DNA of 64,000 nucleotides from Ampelomyces quisqualis (lineage: Eukaryota; Ascomycota; Dothideomycetes; Pleosporales; Phaeosphaeriaceae), in contig JAGTXZ010000024.1 in assembly GCA_018398575.1 (NCBI GenBank), positions 1,240,001-1,304,000 on the forward strand, read 5' to 3'. The notes beneath the pieces were generated by a model. The model was not told the DNA's origin, did no database searches, and saw nothing but the letters and a program-made list of their open reading frames with translations. Both the position numbers and the translations under genes were made by a program. Shown piece after piece: positions 24,501 through 37,577 of the stretch; position 1 is the stretch's first letter, and each line of letters opens with the position of its first letter.

Positions 24501-26142
24501 TTAAACCTAGTTAGATCTTTGCTAATGCTTGCGCAGCGTTCTATAATAGTCTAATACAACGCCTAAACGCTGTAGCAGAAAAGAAGCGCTTACAGCGCTA
24601 GTATCTATTCTAGGGCATAGAGGACCCTAATAAGGATAAGGCTTAGATGCATCTTAAGCGTATATCTGCAGTACCTAACCTAAACTCTATTATTATTCCT
24701 AAGGTTATTGCCGCGCTGTTCTTTAAGCCTAAGGCTAATATAGTGCTATCTACTTCTCTTGCTAAAAAGCAGAGACCTATAGATATAAGCTACTTAGAAC
24801 TATTACAGTTAGATCTCTCTAATCCTAACTACAGCTTGTATCTAGCCTGTTTAGTCTAAGAGATATACCTAGTATAGTATTAGATAGTGTTACTAGATAA
24901 GTAAGTATCTTAGATATAACCTAGTTAGGTCCTACTAACTTAGATAGACGCCTGTTAGCTAGTCTGTTATCTTACTAGTAACTAACAATTATAGCGTACA
25001 TATCTTATAGACTTGTTTTAGTGTAGTCTTTGCTAATATACACGCACAGAAAGTACTTAGTAAGAAGACTAGAAATACTATAGGCTTTAAGAAAGTGCGT
25101 TGTAAGTAATGCTACCCTATCTAGAGTAAGTACTAGAATACTCTTAGATAGGTCTTAACTAATATGTAATTTAGTATATTCTAATATCTTTAGCTTTCTA
25201 CTTACTACGTACCTTCTTATCCTACTCCTTAATTGTAACGCAGTAGCTTAGGTAAAGGTAGTTATAAAGACTAGGTAAGCTAGGTCCTAGACGCGTCTTA
25301 GATACATTCCTAACCTCTTTGTAGTTTAAAGAAGAAGTAAATTAGACTTACTAGTAGCCTAGAGTATAGATTAATCTTAGTTAAATCTTAGTTGCGTAGA
25401 GAGGTAGGCTTACAAATAGAGTATAGCTACATTACTATATAGTATAAGGTACGTGCCTCTATAGCAGATATAACCTAGACTAATCTTATCTCTATAGTGT
25501 TAAGGCACTTTGCTACAGCTAGGATGTAACTAAGATAACTCTTTAAGCTATAAAAACAGTGCTATTCTTGCTTAGATTTGCATAAGCTACTAATTGTATT
25601 AAAGTTAGATAGGTAGGTAGAGCTTCTTCTTACTTTAACTATAACTTAACTTTAACCTTATTGTTGCACCTGTGTTGTTGCGTTGCGAGGTAGACACGTC
25701 CTAGAGAAATCCTGCTAACTAAACAGTTAGCTAGGTTATTTCTCTTACCTACTTGTCTATACTACTTAATATTTTAAAATTAACTTAGTTATATCTGTAA
25801 TAGTGCGCGCTGCTGTAGCTAACGCTAAGAACAAAGAGGTTTCTTTACAGGTTAACAACGTTGTAAGTACAAATAATCCTAGAAGGATCTAGGCTAATAT
25901 CTGTTGTAGTATAGGTATTGTTAATATATCTAGCACTAGTCTTAGTCTATAGAAAGCAGCTTTTTACCTATTATTTGTGTTAAATATATATATAGAAAAC
26001 TCTAAGATAATTCTAACTCTAGCAAGACAATAAGTCTTATACGTTCTAGTATTTATAATTAATCTGTTATTATATCGCTAACGTTAATATTAGAGATAAA
26101 AGCGCGTGGCTAGAGCATTGCCTTCTTAATGTAAAGTTCTAG
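21591..26142. other. RIP-degraded DNA of unknown origin
   Basis: About 4.5 kb of TA-rich sequence with no LTR, no recognisable transposase and only one open frame of note (24647-24859, 70 codons, not recognised). It includes a 216-bp tandem duplication and recurring TCTTTGCTAAY-like motifs. Confidence 0.5.
23391..23806 (+). repeat. 216-bp tandem duplication
   Basis: Two adjacent copies match at a constant offset of 216 bp (anchors CCCTGTCTAC at 23435 and 23651, ACCTTCTTAG at 23481 and 23697). The copies differ mainly by transitions. The length is a multiple of three. Confidence 0.8.
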
Positions 26143-26988
26143 CGTTAGGAAAATTTAAGATTGATCTGATCAGCCCAATTGCTGCAACCTGCGGCAGCCT
26201 AACAGCAATACTGTCTACCAGACAATTTGCCAAAGTCGCCCTACTTACTTCTAGTCGCTAGCGACCTGACAGCAACCTAACAGCAACCTGACAGAGTCGC
26301 CAGATCTAACAGAGTCGCCAGTGTTGCTAATGTCGCTAATTTTACTCACGTGACTGTATTGCTGTATTTTTATAATTACGTAAGTAACCTAAAAATACAA
26401 AATATAGAGTAGAATTCCCTCTTTAAAATGCACTATTTAGATTTTTTTTAGCTACTCTAGTTATTGAGATATAGCGCGTTAAAGTTATAAACTTTTTTAA
26501 AAAAACTTTAAAGGACGTTCAACACAGTAGATCTCAACGCCCACACTATAATATATTAAAATAAAATAGTCCTAAAGTAAAATCTACACTTTAGTTACTA
26601 TTTCTTTAAAAAAAAATATAATATATTATCTAGTTAAAGTGCTAGAGCTTTAGCGAAAACAAGCCTTGGCAAAGAACATTAAAAAGTTACAAACTTCACT
26701 GCCGTGCATCTCAGCAACTAGAGCAGCTATAAAAATTCTGAATAGTGCGTTTTAAAGAGGGAATTAAGCTCTATATTTTAGGTTTTTAGAATAATTACGT
26801 AATCGCGCGGGTAGGGCAGGTAGGTCCAGTAGATCAGGTGGATCAATTTGGGCGTTTTTGTCTAATTAGGCGGCCAGAACAAATAGGAGTAGCTAGGCAC
26901 CGTAGACTACAGTCAAAAACTGTCTGGTCAACTGTTCCAACAATGTCGCCAATGTCGCAGATGTTGCTAACGTTGTGTTTTCCTAACG
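26143..26988. mobile_element. Foldback/MITE-like element, copy 1
   Basis: 846 bp with 11-bp terminal inverted repeats (CGTTAGGAAAA / TTTTCCTAACG). Inside are large imperfect inverted arms at about 26372-26471 and 26708-26802, sharing GAATTCCCTCTTTAAAA-type sequence, so the element can fold into a long hairpin. No protein is encoded. It is more GC-rich and less RIP-mutated than its surroundings. The flanks share at most 2 bp (AG), so the target duplication is uncertain. A second copy lies at 42993-43827. Confidence 0.8.
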
Positions 26989-29537
26989 AGAGCCTATTCT
27001 AAGACTAATCTAAACGTGTTTACAGGTTACGTTTAATAGTAAGGTTGCTGCTGTCTACTATATAAGAGAAAAGCATAGTAATAGCGTTTATGCTAGAACT
27101 GTCTTAGGCTATTCTGCAAATACTAATAGGAGTATAGTATAGCAACGCAGGCTATAAAGAGGTTAAGCAGGTCTCTAGCAATGCACTAGTTTACCTAAAT
27201 ACTATAGTAGGCCTTAGTAGTATAGTTGTCTACGTAACTCTAATTAATCTCTACTAACAACAACTTAGACTACTATTCTGTAGTTGCAAAACAAACTTGT
27301 TTAATGTTAAAATCTTATTATTCTAGCAGCACTATAGAATTAACTGCAACTAATCTAGGCCTTACTAGCCTTCTACTACCTCCCTATCTAAGCAAATAGA
27401 AAGCTAAAGCTATAAGTACCTAGAACTATTTTAGATAGTTCTTTGCTAAACTACTAGGTAGCTTTAAACTATTATAAGGAGATATTAAAAAAAGAAGAGA
27501 GGAAACCAAGGGGCAGAGCAGCAAAACTAAGAAACAAAGAATTATCTAAGACAGAGCAAGGGAGTATAGAAAAGAAGCTAAGGGTTAGGAAGATAAAGCT
27601 AAAACATAACAACACGCCTAAAGGGACGCCTAAAGTAACGCTAGATAATAGAAGGAATACGTTAATAGACTAAAAGCTATCTAAGACAAGGCTAAAGGGC
27701 GCGTAAAACGCTAGCACAGCATAAGATTGCATAGACTATAACATGCAAATGTAGAAGTTGTTTTATGTAAGTATTCTAAATTAAACTTAGATGTATCTAA
27801 CAATTAGAAAACAGTTGGCTAGCTTTAACATAGATAATAACCTGTGTCTTATATTAAATAAGGATGTTAGTAGAATTGCACTTAAATAATTCTCTACTAA
27901 TTATTTATAGTCTACTCTAAACGCTAAAGCGTTTCTATACTATATAGGCAAATAGAGCAACCTGTGCGTAGAATGCGTAGAAAGCAACTAAGGTTTATGT
28001 TAGATTTATCTAGGTCTTATCTTTGCTAACTATTGCAGTGTGCCTAGACGTTATAGAGGAGAAAACTACATACTACTACGCTAGTTTATTTAGGCTAGAG
28101 ACTTAGTAGCAAGCGCATAAAGCAGAGTAGAGGTAGTAAGTTTTTTTAGAATTTGTCTTAAATATATCCTTAGCGCTAACTCTTATAGTATCTAGATAGA
28201 GGTAGAGAATAAAGTAGAGGGGAAAAGGTACGTCTGTTTAGGATTTGTCTTTAATTAATTCTAGGCGCTAACTCTTATAGTATTAACCTTAGTAGCGCAG
28301 TATTACAATTAAAGAAGAGCTATAGTACTTATACATATAGTGCTAAAAAGAAACAGAAGTAGGCTAGCTTAAGCAGCCTATACAGCGTAGAAGAAGAAGT
28401 CTAATTAGGATTATTCTTAGATGCGTCTAGAGGGTAGAGCAGTTAGGTTACTACATAGCTCTATACTACAATTCTACTTGTTTTAGGCGCTAGGAGTTAG
28501 GACAAGAGTAGCTAAATAAGAACTGTCTAAGTTATATCCTTATGCGTAATGTTCTTTACTTAATTTCTTAGCGTTAGGATAAGCTGCTAGGCTTACGTTG
28601 TTAGTTGTAGCCTTAATTCTTAACTATCTCTGCCTAGTTTTAACCTTAACGTACCTGGCTCTTAACTCTACTACAACTTAGATCTTTCTAAAACTAATCT
28701 AGCTGTGCTATAAACAGTTTAATTCTAACCTGCGCCTTAGAGGATATAATGCGCAATAAGGCGTCTAGCCTACTCTTTAGTAATCTGCGTCCTTCTAGAT
28801 ATACTAATACCTCTACTGCTAGCATAGAACTATCCTAGATAAATCTCTTGTTTAATTGTAGTTATTTTCCTTTTAACCTTGTTAGTAGTAGCGTAGAATT
28901 GTCCTAGACTAATCTATTTAGTGCCTAGTCCTCTATTAATCTATTCCCTAATAAAGCGTTTAAGCCTAAGTTAATATCTAGCTACTATGTAAGCTTAACT
29001 AGGTTTAATCTTAGTTCTAGTAACTCCTGTTTAACACACCCTAGCAGTCTAGCTAGGTCTGTACCTAATACAACTAAGATTAATCTAAGTTATAGAAGTA
29101 AGAGCAGATTAGACTTAGATAAAACTAATAATAATCTTATCTAGGATGCGCTATTAAGGAGAAAAGTTATACTTAACAATTAGGTTAGCTAGGATCCAAT
29201 TTAGATTCATCTACAATAGCTAAATCCTCTTAGCCTAACTACAAGACGTATAAAGCTATAAAGCTCTGCCTAGTTAGTCTGCTATACGTATTGCTAGTAT
29301 ATGTAGTATAGATCTATCTAGGTTTAATCCTAATACATATAGAACAATAAGAACAAGATATTTATTATTATTAAGAGTGTTATACATTGCAACACTAATG
29401 TTAACATTAGTGTTAGACTATTCTACTACTACAAGAAGAAGGTGCGTATCCTAAATTAGACTTAGACAGATCTTAGCTAATAGCGTTAGTAGGAGGTTTT
29501 TAACTTAACATTTACAGCATTAAAGCATATTAAGAAC
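26989..29537. other. RIP-degraded DNA of unknown origin
   Basis: About 2.5 kb of TA-rich sequence between the foldback element and Gypsy copy 2. No open frame or recognisable transposon domain is visible. Confidence 0.5.
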
Positions 29538-29542
29538 GTGCA

Positions 29543-29800
29543 TGTAACAGGCTGCTGCCTAGTTAGTCCTTGGTTACAGAAAAACCTTAGCTTACTAAAC
29601 CAGAACACTAAAAAGGTTCCAAACTAGAACGCCAAAAATCCTCTAGGCTAGAACACCAAAAACAGTTCTAGACCAGAGCGCCTAAACCCCTTAGTCCAGA
29701 CTGCCTTAGGACTATAAAAACCTTCTAGATAGCAATTAAGATAAGTTACAAATTTACGTCTTTATTTCCTAGTATCTACTCTTAGGGTCTGCCCCTTACA
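29543..29800 (+). repeat. 5' LTR of Gypsy copy 2
   Basis: 258 bp, starting TGTAACAGG and ending CCCCTTACA. The extra 41 bp relative to copy 1 lies in the internal array of AGAACRCCAAAAA-like units. Confidence 0.92.
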
Positions 29801-32800
29801 ATTAAATTTGTTAAACCTAACTAGGCTAAAGGGCTATTAGTAACCTCTAGTATAGAATAAGTAACTGTTTCTATAACAGTACAAGACATAATAGTATAAG
29901 CTATCTAAATAAGACGTAATAGTGTCTCTAAGTTAGTTATTAAGAATAAGTTTAATTAGATAATTATTAACAACTTCTTAGACCTAGAGAAATAATAGAT
30001 TAAGAAACAATTACTGTTAAACAGCCTTAAGGGAACGCCCGCCTAGTAGGAAGTATGTAACTCTCTAGCAGCTAGACCCTCTAACAATAAGAAAGGAAAG
30101 TTTCCTATAAGCGCAGATCTAGACTTAGTATTGCTAGTAAGAAATCTACAGGAACAAGTTGCAAGGCTTACAGCCTAATTAACCCTAGAAACTTTTAGCT
30201 TTATACAGACCCCCTTAGAAAGCTTTCTCTTGCTCTAGAAGACTTACAAAGTCTCTAACCTAGAAGCGTATAGAAAAGATTAAAAAGATTACTATATCTT
30301 TAAGGCCTAAATAAAGTACAAACTAGAACACAACAGCGTAAGACTAGGCTCTTAAGCAGGCTATATCTTTAACTACCTTAAGAGGTTAGCAGCTAGTGTA
30401 GCCTTATCTTAGGTAACCTAGAACTTCTAGAGCTTTGCAGAAGAACTTTAGGACTTCCTAGACAGCTAATTTAGTAATAAGCTACACAACAAAAGATTAC
30501 AAAAGAGACTTTAAATAATCTAACAGAATAAGTCTTCTTTCTAGAGCTTTAATGCAGAGTTTATAAGGCTAGCCTATAACGCAGGCAAGGAAGACAACAA
30601 AGTAAACCTAAAAACAAGGTACCTAAGCGCTATCTAGCTAGACCTACAAGACAGAATAATCTCTGTAGAAACTAAACCTAAATAGAAAATCTACAACCTT
30701 ATAGACAGGGTAGCAATTATTAAGGAAAACTTATACAAGGCAAAACTTAGTAGCAAGCACACTAAAAGATAGAACGTTAGGGAACTTATAGATTAGGAAC
30801 TTACAAGAGGACATTCTAAGAAGACTAAGAGAAAATCTCTTAAAAGAAAGAAAGCTAAGTAGGCTACTACAAAAGAGCAGTTCTACTAGAGACAAAATAA
30901 CTTATGCCTCTGCTGCAGTAAGTTAGAACACTACGCTAGTAAATGCAAATTATTTTTACTTTTAAAACCTACTAAGGCTGTAGCAGCTAAGGCATAGGGC
31001 AAGGAAGAAGAAGACGCGTTAGAAGACACTCTAAGCTTAGAAAACAAGTAACTCTTGTCTAAAGGCTTAGACAGGAGTATAGTAACACAACACTAAAAGA
31101 GAACAAGAGATTTTAATAATTCTAGAGGAAATAGCTAGATAGAGAACCTATTACTATACACACTATTGTTAATAAAACAACAGTTACTTCTATAATAATT
31201 AACACTAGGTGTCTTACTTATACTATAACCTTAACTAAGTTTATCTGCAAGAATAAGTTAGAGCGTAAGTTAATAGCTCTAAGAGAAATTATTAGGATTA
31301 CTAGAGCCTAGTCTTAGATAAAGACAGCTGTCTAGATGCGCATTAACATTAATAGGCACAAGAAGACACTATAGGCCTATAAACTAAATAGAGACAAAGA
31401 ATACAACCTAGTCTTAGGTTAACTATAGATAAACTAGCATAATGTTACTATTGCACTAGCAAAGAAATTAATATACATCTACTCTACTTAGACGCAAGTA
31501 AGAAGTTAAGAGAGAAGAAAACTTCTCTTACTATAGAGTATTACAGCAGCTACGTACTCTGCTTAGCTATAACAAAGCTAGAAGGACAAATCTATCTGCC
31601 TTTACGCTGCGTTAATAGCAGACATCTAAAAGGCTCTAAAAACTAAGCTCTAAGTAGACTCTAGGTTAGTACTTTTAGATTACCTAAAAGGAGAATATAA
31701 AACCTTCCTACGCAAGGAAGCAGACTAACTCCCTCTAGTAAGAGGACCTACTATTAATTATTCTATTAAGCTAGTAGAAAAAGATAAAAAGACTACAAAA
31801 GTACTATAGGGCCTACTATACAGTATGTTAAGAGAAGAACTCCTTATGCTTCAAAAAGAGCTTACTTTATACCTAGACTGTAGCTTTATACAGGTAAGCT
31901 AGTTAAGCGCCTTAGCACTAGTTCTATTTATAAAGAAGCTAAGAGAGGGCCTGTAGTTCTATATAGATTACTAGGCCCTTAACGCAATTACAAGGAAGGA
32001 CTAATATCTGCTCCTACTTATCTAAGAGACCTTAGCCTAGATTGCTAAAGCTAAATAGTTTACTAAAGTAGATGTTATTTAAGCTTTCTACAAGATTAGG
32101 ATTACTAAAGGAGACAAATAGAAGACAGCCTTCTAGACGCGCTTTAGCTTCTATAAGTAGCTTGTAACACTCTTTAGACTTGCAAACGCTCTAAGCACGT
32201 TCTAGAGATATATTAATTAGACACTATAGAAACACCTAGATAACTTTTGTTTAGCCTATATAGACAACGTGTTAATATACACAAGTAGGTTTAAGGTAGA
32301 CTATAAGAAAAAGGTAAAGCAGGTAATCTAGAAACTTAAGGTAGTAGGGTTATACCTTAATGTAAAGAAAAGTAAGTTTAGCGTAAAGAAGACTAAATAC
32401 CTTAGATTTATTATTAAGGCTAAGAAAGAAATAAGTATAAACCTTAAGAAAGTAGCTGCTATACGTTCCTAGGAGCCTCCTAAGACAGTTAAAGGAGTCT
32501 AGAGTTTTGTTAGCTTTGCTAACTTCTACTAACAGTTTATAAAAGACTTTTTAGAACTAGCTACTCTACTAACTAGGCTAACTAGGAAAGGCGTAGCCTT
32601 TTACTAGGGCTCTAAACAACAGATGTCCTTTAATAAGCTAAAGAAAGCTTTTATAGCAGAACTATCCCGAGCAAACTTTAATGCAGAGTTAGAGATAATA
32701 GTAGAATATAACGCCTTAGGATAGTTAACTAAGGAGGTACTGTCTTAATATAGCAGGGATAGACGCCTTTAGGCTGTAGCTTACTACTTAGTAAAGAACA

Positions 32801-33162
32801 TAGCAGCAAAAGCTAACTATACTATCTACAACAAGGAGCTATTAGCTATAGTTAAGTGCTTAGAGCAGTAGAGAACTAAACTTTAGAAAGTAAAGTATTT
32901 TACTGTGCTTACAGACTATAAGAACTTAGAATACTTTACTACTATACAACTACTAATAGAAAGACACATCTGCTAGGCAGGGTTCTTTAGCACGTTTAAT
33001 ATTAGATTCTAATACTACTTAAGAAACATTAACAGCAGAGCAGATGCTCTTTCTAAAAAAGAATAAGATCTTCCTTAAGGAAGAGTAGACGCGTAGGTAC
33101 AGTCCTAGACCTTCTAATTATTTACTCTTGCTTTAGAAACTAAAGATAAAGAAGACCTAGTA

Positions 33163-33459
33163 CTTACTACTTTCTTTATAGCTTAGCAAGGAAATACACT
33201 ACAATAGGAAAAGAAAGAAACAGAGTAGCTCTAAAACGTGCTTACAGACAAAGATACTGCGTTAACTACTTCTCTTGTAGCCTAGTAAAGAGATGCACTA
33301 TAATAAAGAAAAGAAGAGATAGAGTAGCTCTAAAACGTACTTACAGATAAAGACGCTGCGTTAACTACTTCTCTTACAGCCTAGTAGAGAGATGCACTGT
33401 AATAGGAAGAGAAAGAGATAGAGTAGCTCTAAAACGTGCTTACAGACAAAGACGCTGCG
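33163..33459 (+). repeat. 99-bp tandem repeat array (three units) in Gypsy copy 2
   Basis: The TAGCTCTAAAACG anchor recurs at 33226, 33325 and 33424, the same 99-bp period as in copy 1. It occupies the same place between RNase H and integrase. A degenerate extra piece follows near 33,524. Confidence 0.88.
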
Positions 33460-36400
33460 TTAAGAGAAAGAGACGTTACCTAAAGCTAGAATGCTAAGGA
33501 TTACTCTACAGTTAGAAAGAGAGTGCTCTAAAACGTGCTTGCAGACAAAGACGCTGCGTTAAAGAAGAAGAACGTTACCTATAACTAAGGTGCTAGAAAG
33601 CCCTCTGTAGTAAAAAACGCTCTAGACGCTACTAAAGAAACTATAGTACTCTATAAGACTACGCTTAGGCAAAGTCCTTACACAAGCAAACGCCCTAAAA
33701 AACTAATAAAGCCTACTATTAAAGAATTATAAGAACAGGCTGTCTGTATAGATAAAGCCTACTAATTAGCAGTTAACGCTGTTAAGATAGAACAGCAAAA
33801 ATTTCCTCTTTATCTAAGCCTAAAAGTTTCTCTAGCAGAGTATAGCTTAGATAACTTAGGACGCCTACTCTATAGAGAGCGCAAATAGGTACTAGAATAC
33901 ATAAACCTACAAACCTACATTATCTTAGAAGCACATAATTCTCTAATTACTAGGCACCTAGGCAAAAAAAACACATACGTAATATTAGCAAGAGATTACT
34001 TTTAGCCTAAAATGTCCTGAAGCATCTAGTAGTTTGTCTAGAACTGCGCAGTGTGTAGCAGGATAAAGCCCTAGTAGAAACTTAAACAAAGACTACTGTG
34101 CCTACTCCTGCTTCTAGTCTAAATATAGAAGAAATTGTTAGTAGACTTTATTATAGGCCTTCTGCTAAGCTACAGAATGTTACACCTTATAGTAGTTACT
34201 AACTAGCTAAGCAAGAACGTAATACTTGTACCTATTCTAGACCTAGAAGTTTCTACTATAGTTAAGGCATTTATTAAACAGGTAGTTGCGTACTACTAGC
34301 TTCCAGATACTATAGTGTCTAACAGAGGGTTACAATTTGTAAGCAAATTCTAGTCTTTACTCTATAATAAGCTTAGAATACAAAGAAGAGTCTTAACAGC
34401 ATACTACTCCTAGACAAATAGCGCTACAGAACAAATAAACAGTATAGTAGAAGCCTACTTAAGAGCTTTTGTAAACTAGGACTAGTTAAACTAGGCTGCC
34501 CTATACCTACTAGCACAAATTGCAATAGCTAGACAAAATATAGCGTCTACAAGCGTTAGCCTATTCTTCCTCTAGCACAGGTACAACACAAACCCTATTT
34601 AGTTAGACCTAGAATAGACTACAGAGAACTAGCACTAGTCTAGTAACAATAAAAAGGCTACTGCTAAAGTAATAGTAACTAAGATAAAAGAAATAATAGA
34701 CTACGTATAAGTAAAGATAGCAGAAGCACAACAAGAATAGAAACGCTAGGCTAATTGTTACAGACAGAAAGCTCTAAAACTCTGTGTAAAAGACAAAGTA
34801 TAGCTCTAGTACAGTTGCTTTATATCTAACAAAAGACCTTTAAAAAAGCTAGATTAGAAAAACAGAAAATACATAGTTATAAAGGTTATCTTCCTATATA
34901 TTGTAGAGCTAAGCGTACCCCCTAGGGTGCACCTAAGGTTCTACGTTAACTGCCTCTAGCTTAATACAGGTAATCTACTTCTACACTAAGAGTCTAATAA
35001 CTAGCAACTAGAAGCAATAATAGAGAACAAAGACGCAACTAATAATAAGTTCCTTATTAACTACATCCTTACAGAATAGTAGAAGAAGAAAGAGTAAGGC
35101 ATACAGCTGTAGTACCTTATAAAATAGGTAGGATATACAGAACTAACATAGAAACCACAAGTAAATGTTACTAACACTATAGCTCTTGCTAAATAGCTAG
35201 ACAAAACTAGAACAGAACAAGACTTAGATAGGCTGTTAGTAGAGCGCCTGCTCTTCCTAACTACTAAATAAAACATATTAGAGGAGAATAGAGAAGAGAG
35301 AGGAGAAATTATAGATATGCACAACAAGTATAAAAAAAGATAACAGCGTTATGTATAGGAGAGACTAGAGGAAAAAGAATAAACTTAGGACAAATATAAG
35401 GAGAACCTAAGGCATAGGAAATAATACAGCAGCGCAATTAGTTATGTTTAAGAGCAATACCTAACGCTAGAGAATAACTAATAGAGGGTATACAAGGATA
35501 CTGCAATAGACAGAGCCTAAGACTAGAAGCACTAGTAGAGGGCAGAGAAGGAAAAAGATGCTTACATCTATTCTATTAGCTAACTTGCAACTACTCTAGC
35601 TAGTTAACAGCTAGGATATAACTAGTAGTTAACAGTCCCTAGGCTCTAGACATAAAGAACCTAAATGCTAAATAAGAGAACTAACGCAACAATCCTACTA
35701 AGCGCCTAGAATAACCTAGGAACAAAAAGGGAAGAGTCTAGAAGCTTAGCGTTAACAGATTAATAGCTAAAGAATGCAAGAGGAAGAGCCTAGATTATCT
35801 CTAGATATTCAGCTACTTAAGCTAGGCAACAGCTAGTTAAGATACAGCGTAGCACAAATCTTTAGAGAGCCTAGAAAAACCTAAGGGAGAAGTATAGAAT
35901 TCTAGTATTAGAACTGCGCTAGACTACAAAGGCTAGCAAGAATGTTAGCGTGCGCAAGAAAGGTACAGCTATAAGAACCTATAAGCTTAAGACGTAGAGC
36001 GCAACATCTATTCTAATATATAAGCAGTATTAAGAAATATAAGACTAGTTTTATAAAGTCTAAGCTTAGTAATAGGATAAAGGTAGAGACTATAACAAAA
36101 AGTCTATTACTACAGAAATTGCCTACAGGCGCTACACAGAAACTACAGCAAGGCTACTACACACTAGAGCCTACCTCTCTACTATTAGAGGGCGTAATAG
36201 TTACTATTACTAAACAATTAGTCTTAGCCTGCACCTCTGCGTTATATGTAGGCTTCTTACAGATGTTAGACTCTATTATATTAAGGTAACAAAGCAGCCT
36301 GTTAGTAGTGCAGAAGGCGTTGCTAACGTAAGAAACCTAAAAGCCTACGCTAGAGATCTATATGTTGTGCTCTTTAGCCTAATCAAATATTAGTAGAATA

Positions 36401-37314
36401 CACAGAAACACTACAGGAGAACAAACCCTAGCAGAAGAGAAACAAATTAAGAATAACTTATATTAGTATAGAGCTACTGTACACTAGCGCTAATATTATT
36501 AAGCTTGTAGATAATAGTGTCCTGCTTAACAAGGAGCTGCTAGAGAAGCTAGCAGATATCTACTAGGACATTAACCTTGTTAACCTTACGCGTTAGACCC
36601 TAGTAGCTAGACTTGTTACTACTACAAGACTTTGCTTAAGCAGCTCTAAGCTTGTTAACAAAGTTAGATTAGAGACTAGCAATTATATGCTGCGTTAACA
36701 GCTACTTAACCTTAGGATTGCAAGCAAGCGTGTTACAAAGTAAGATAACTATAATCTTAAGGTAATTGTTAATCTAAAAAGCTATTAGAATTAACTTAGA
36801 AAGTAAGAGAATATAGCAGTTAACTTACAGGCCTGCACGCAATATAAGCGTTCTTACACTAAGAGCAGGTACTCTTACTGCAAGTAATTTTGCACTTAGA
36901 CTTATTACTCTTAAGCTAAGCAATAGTATAGCCTAAACAACACAGCAAGTTAAGCTTAGCTTTAACAATAATATCTAGTCTGTCCTATTACTAGTTAGCA
37001 ATATGCCTAGACCTAGCTTAGCGCCTTAGATGTAAAACTTACAATAGAAGGGTTAGTAGCACAACGCTTAGCTAGAGAACTGCAAGGAGTGCGTAGGCTT
37101 AGTATCTTTACAGATAACAGCACAGGCAAGAGAGATGCGTAGGCTAATAAGAAGAGTAACGCGTAAGCAATATATGCAGAAGGCAAGGCTAATATAGTAT
37201 ATAGTGCTACCTAAAAAGAGAAGTAAGGGTGCAGAATAACAGATCTAAGTAGAGTATTTTTGTTTTAATGTTTGCGCAGGTCTAAGCGCGCCTAGCGCTA
37301 GAGCAGGGAGATTA

Positions 37315-37572
37315 TATAACAGGCTACTACCTAGTTAGTCTTTAGTTACAGAAAAACCTTAGCTTACTAAACTAGAACACTAAAAAGGTTCCAAACCAGA
37401 ACGCCAAAAATCCTCTAGGCCAGAACACTAAAAACGGTTCTAGACCAAAGCGCCTAAACCCCCTAGTCCAGACTGCCTTAGGACTATAAAAACCTTCTAG
37501 GTAGCAATTAGGATAGGTTACAAATTTACGTCTTTATTTCCTGGCATCTACTCTTAGGGTCTGCCTCTTACA
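37315..37572 (+). repeat. 3' LTR of Gypsy copy 2
   Basis: 258 bp, the same length as its 5' partner. The terminal TG is mutated to TA. GTGCA follows immediately. Confidence 0.92.
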
Positions 37573-37577
37573 GTGCA

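Larger units (their letters stand above)
29543..37572 (+). mobile_element. Full-length Ty3/Gypsy LTR retrotransposon, copy 2, RIP-inactivated
   Basis: 8,030 bp bounded by two 258-bp LTRs and a perfect GTGCA target duplication (29538-29542 and 37573-37577). It is collinear with copy 1 and on the same strand. The nucleocapsid knuckle is preserved as CX2CX4HX4C (30904-30948), RT carries AYIDNVLIY (from 32264), and integrase spans about 33,940-34,560. Stops have replaced many Gln and Trp codons. It has three rather than four 99-bp tandem units and LTRs 41 bp longer than copy 1; these two differences account exactly for the 17-bp length difference. It is slightly less mutated than copy 1 at the knuckle. 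Confidence 0.92.

Noticed and set aside
24647..24859. Open frame of 70 codons inside the AT-rich block
   Set aside because: Not recognisable and surrounded by RIP-type stops; probably a chance opening.
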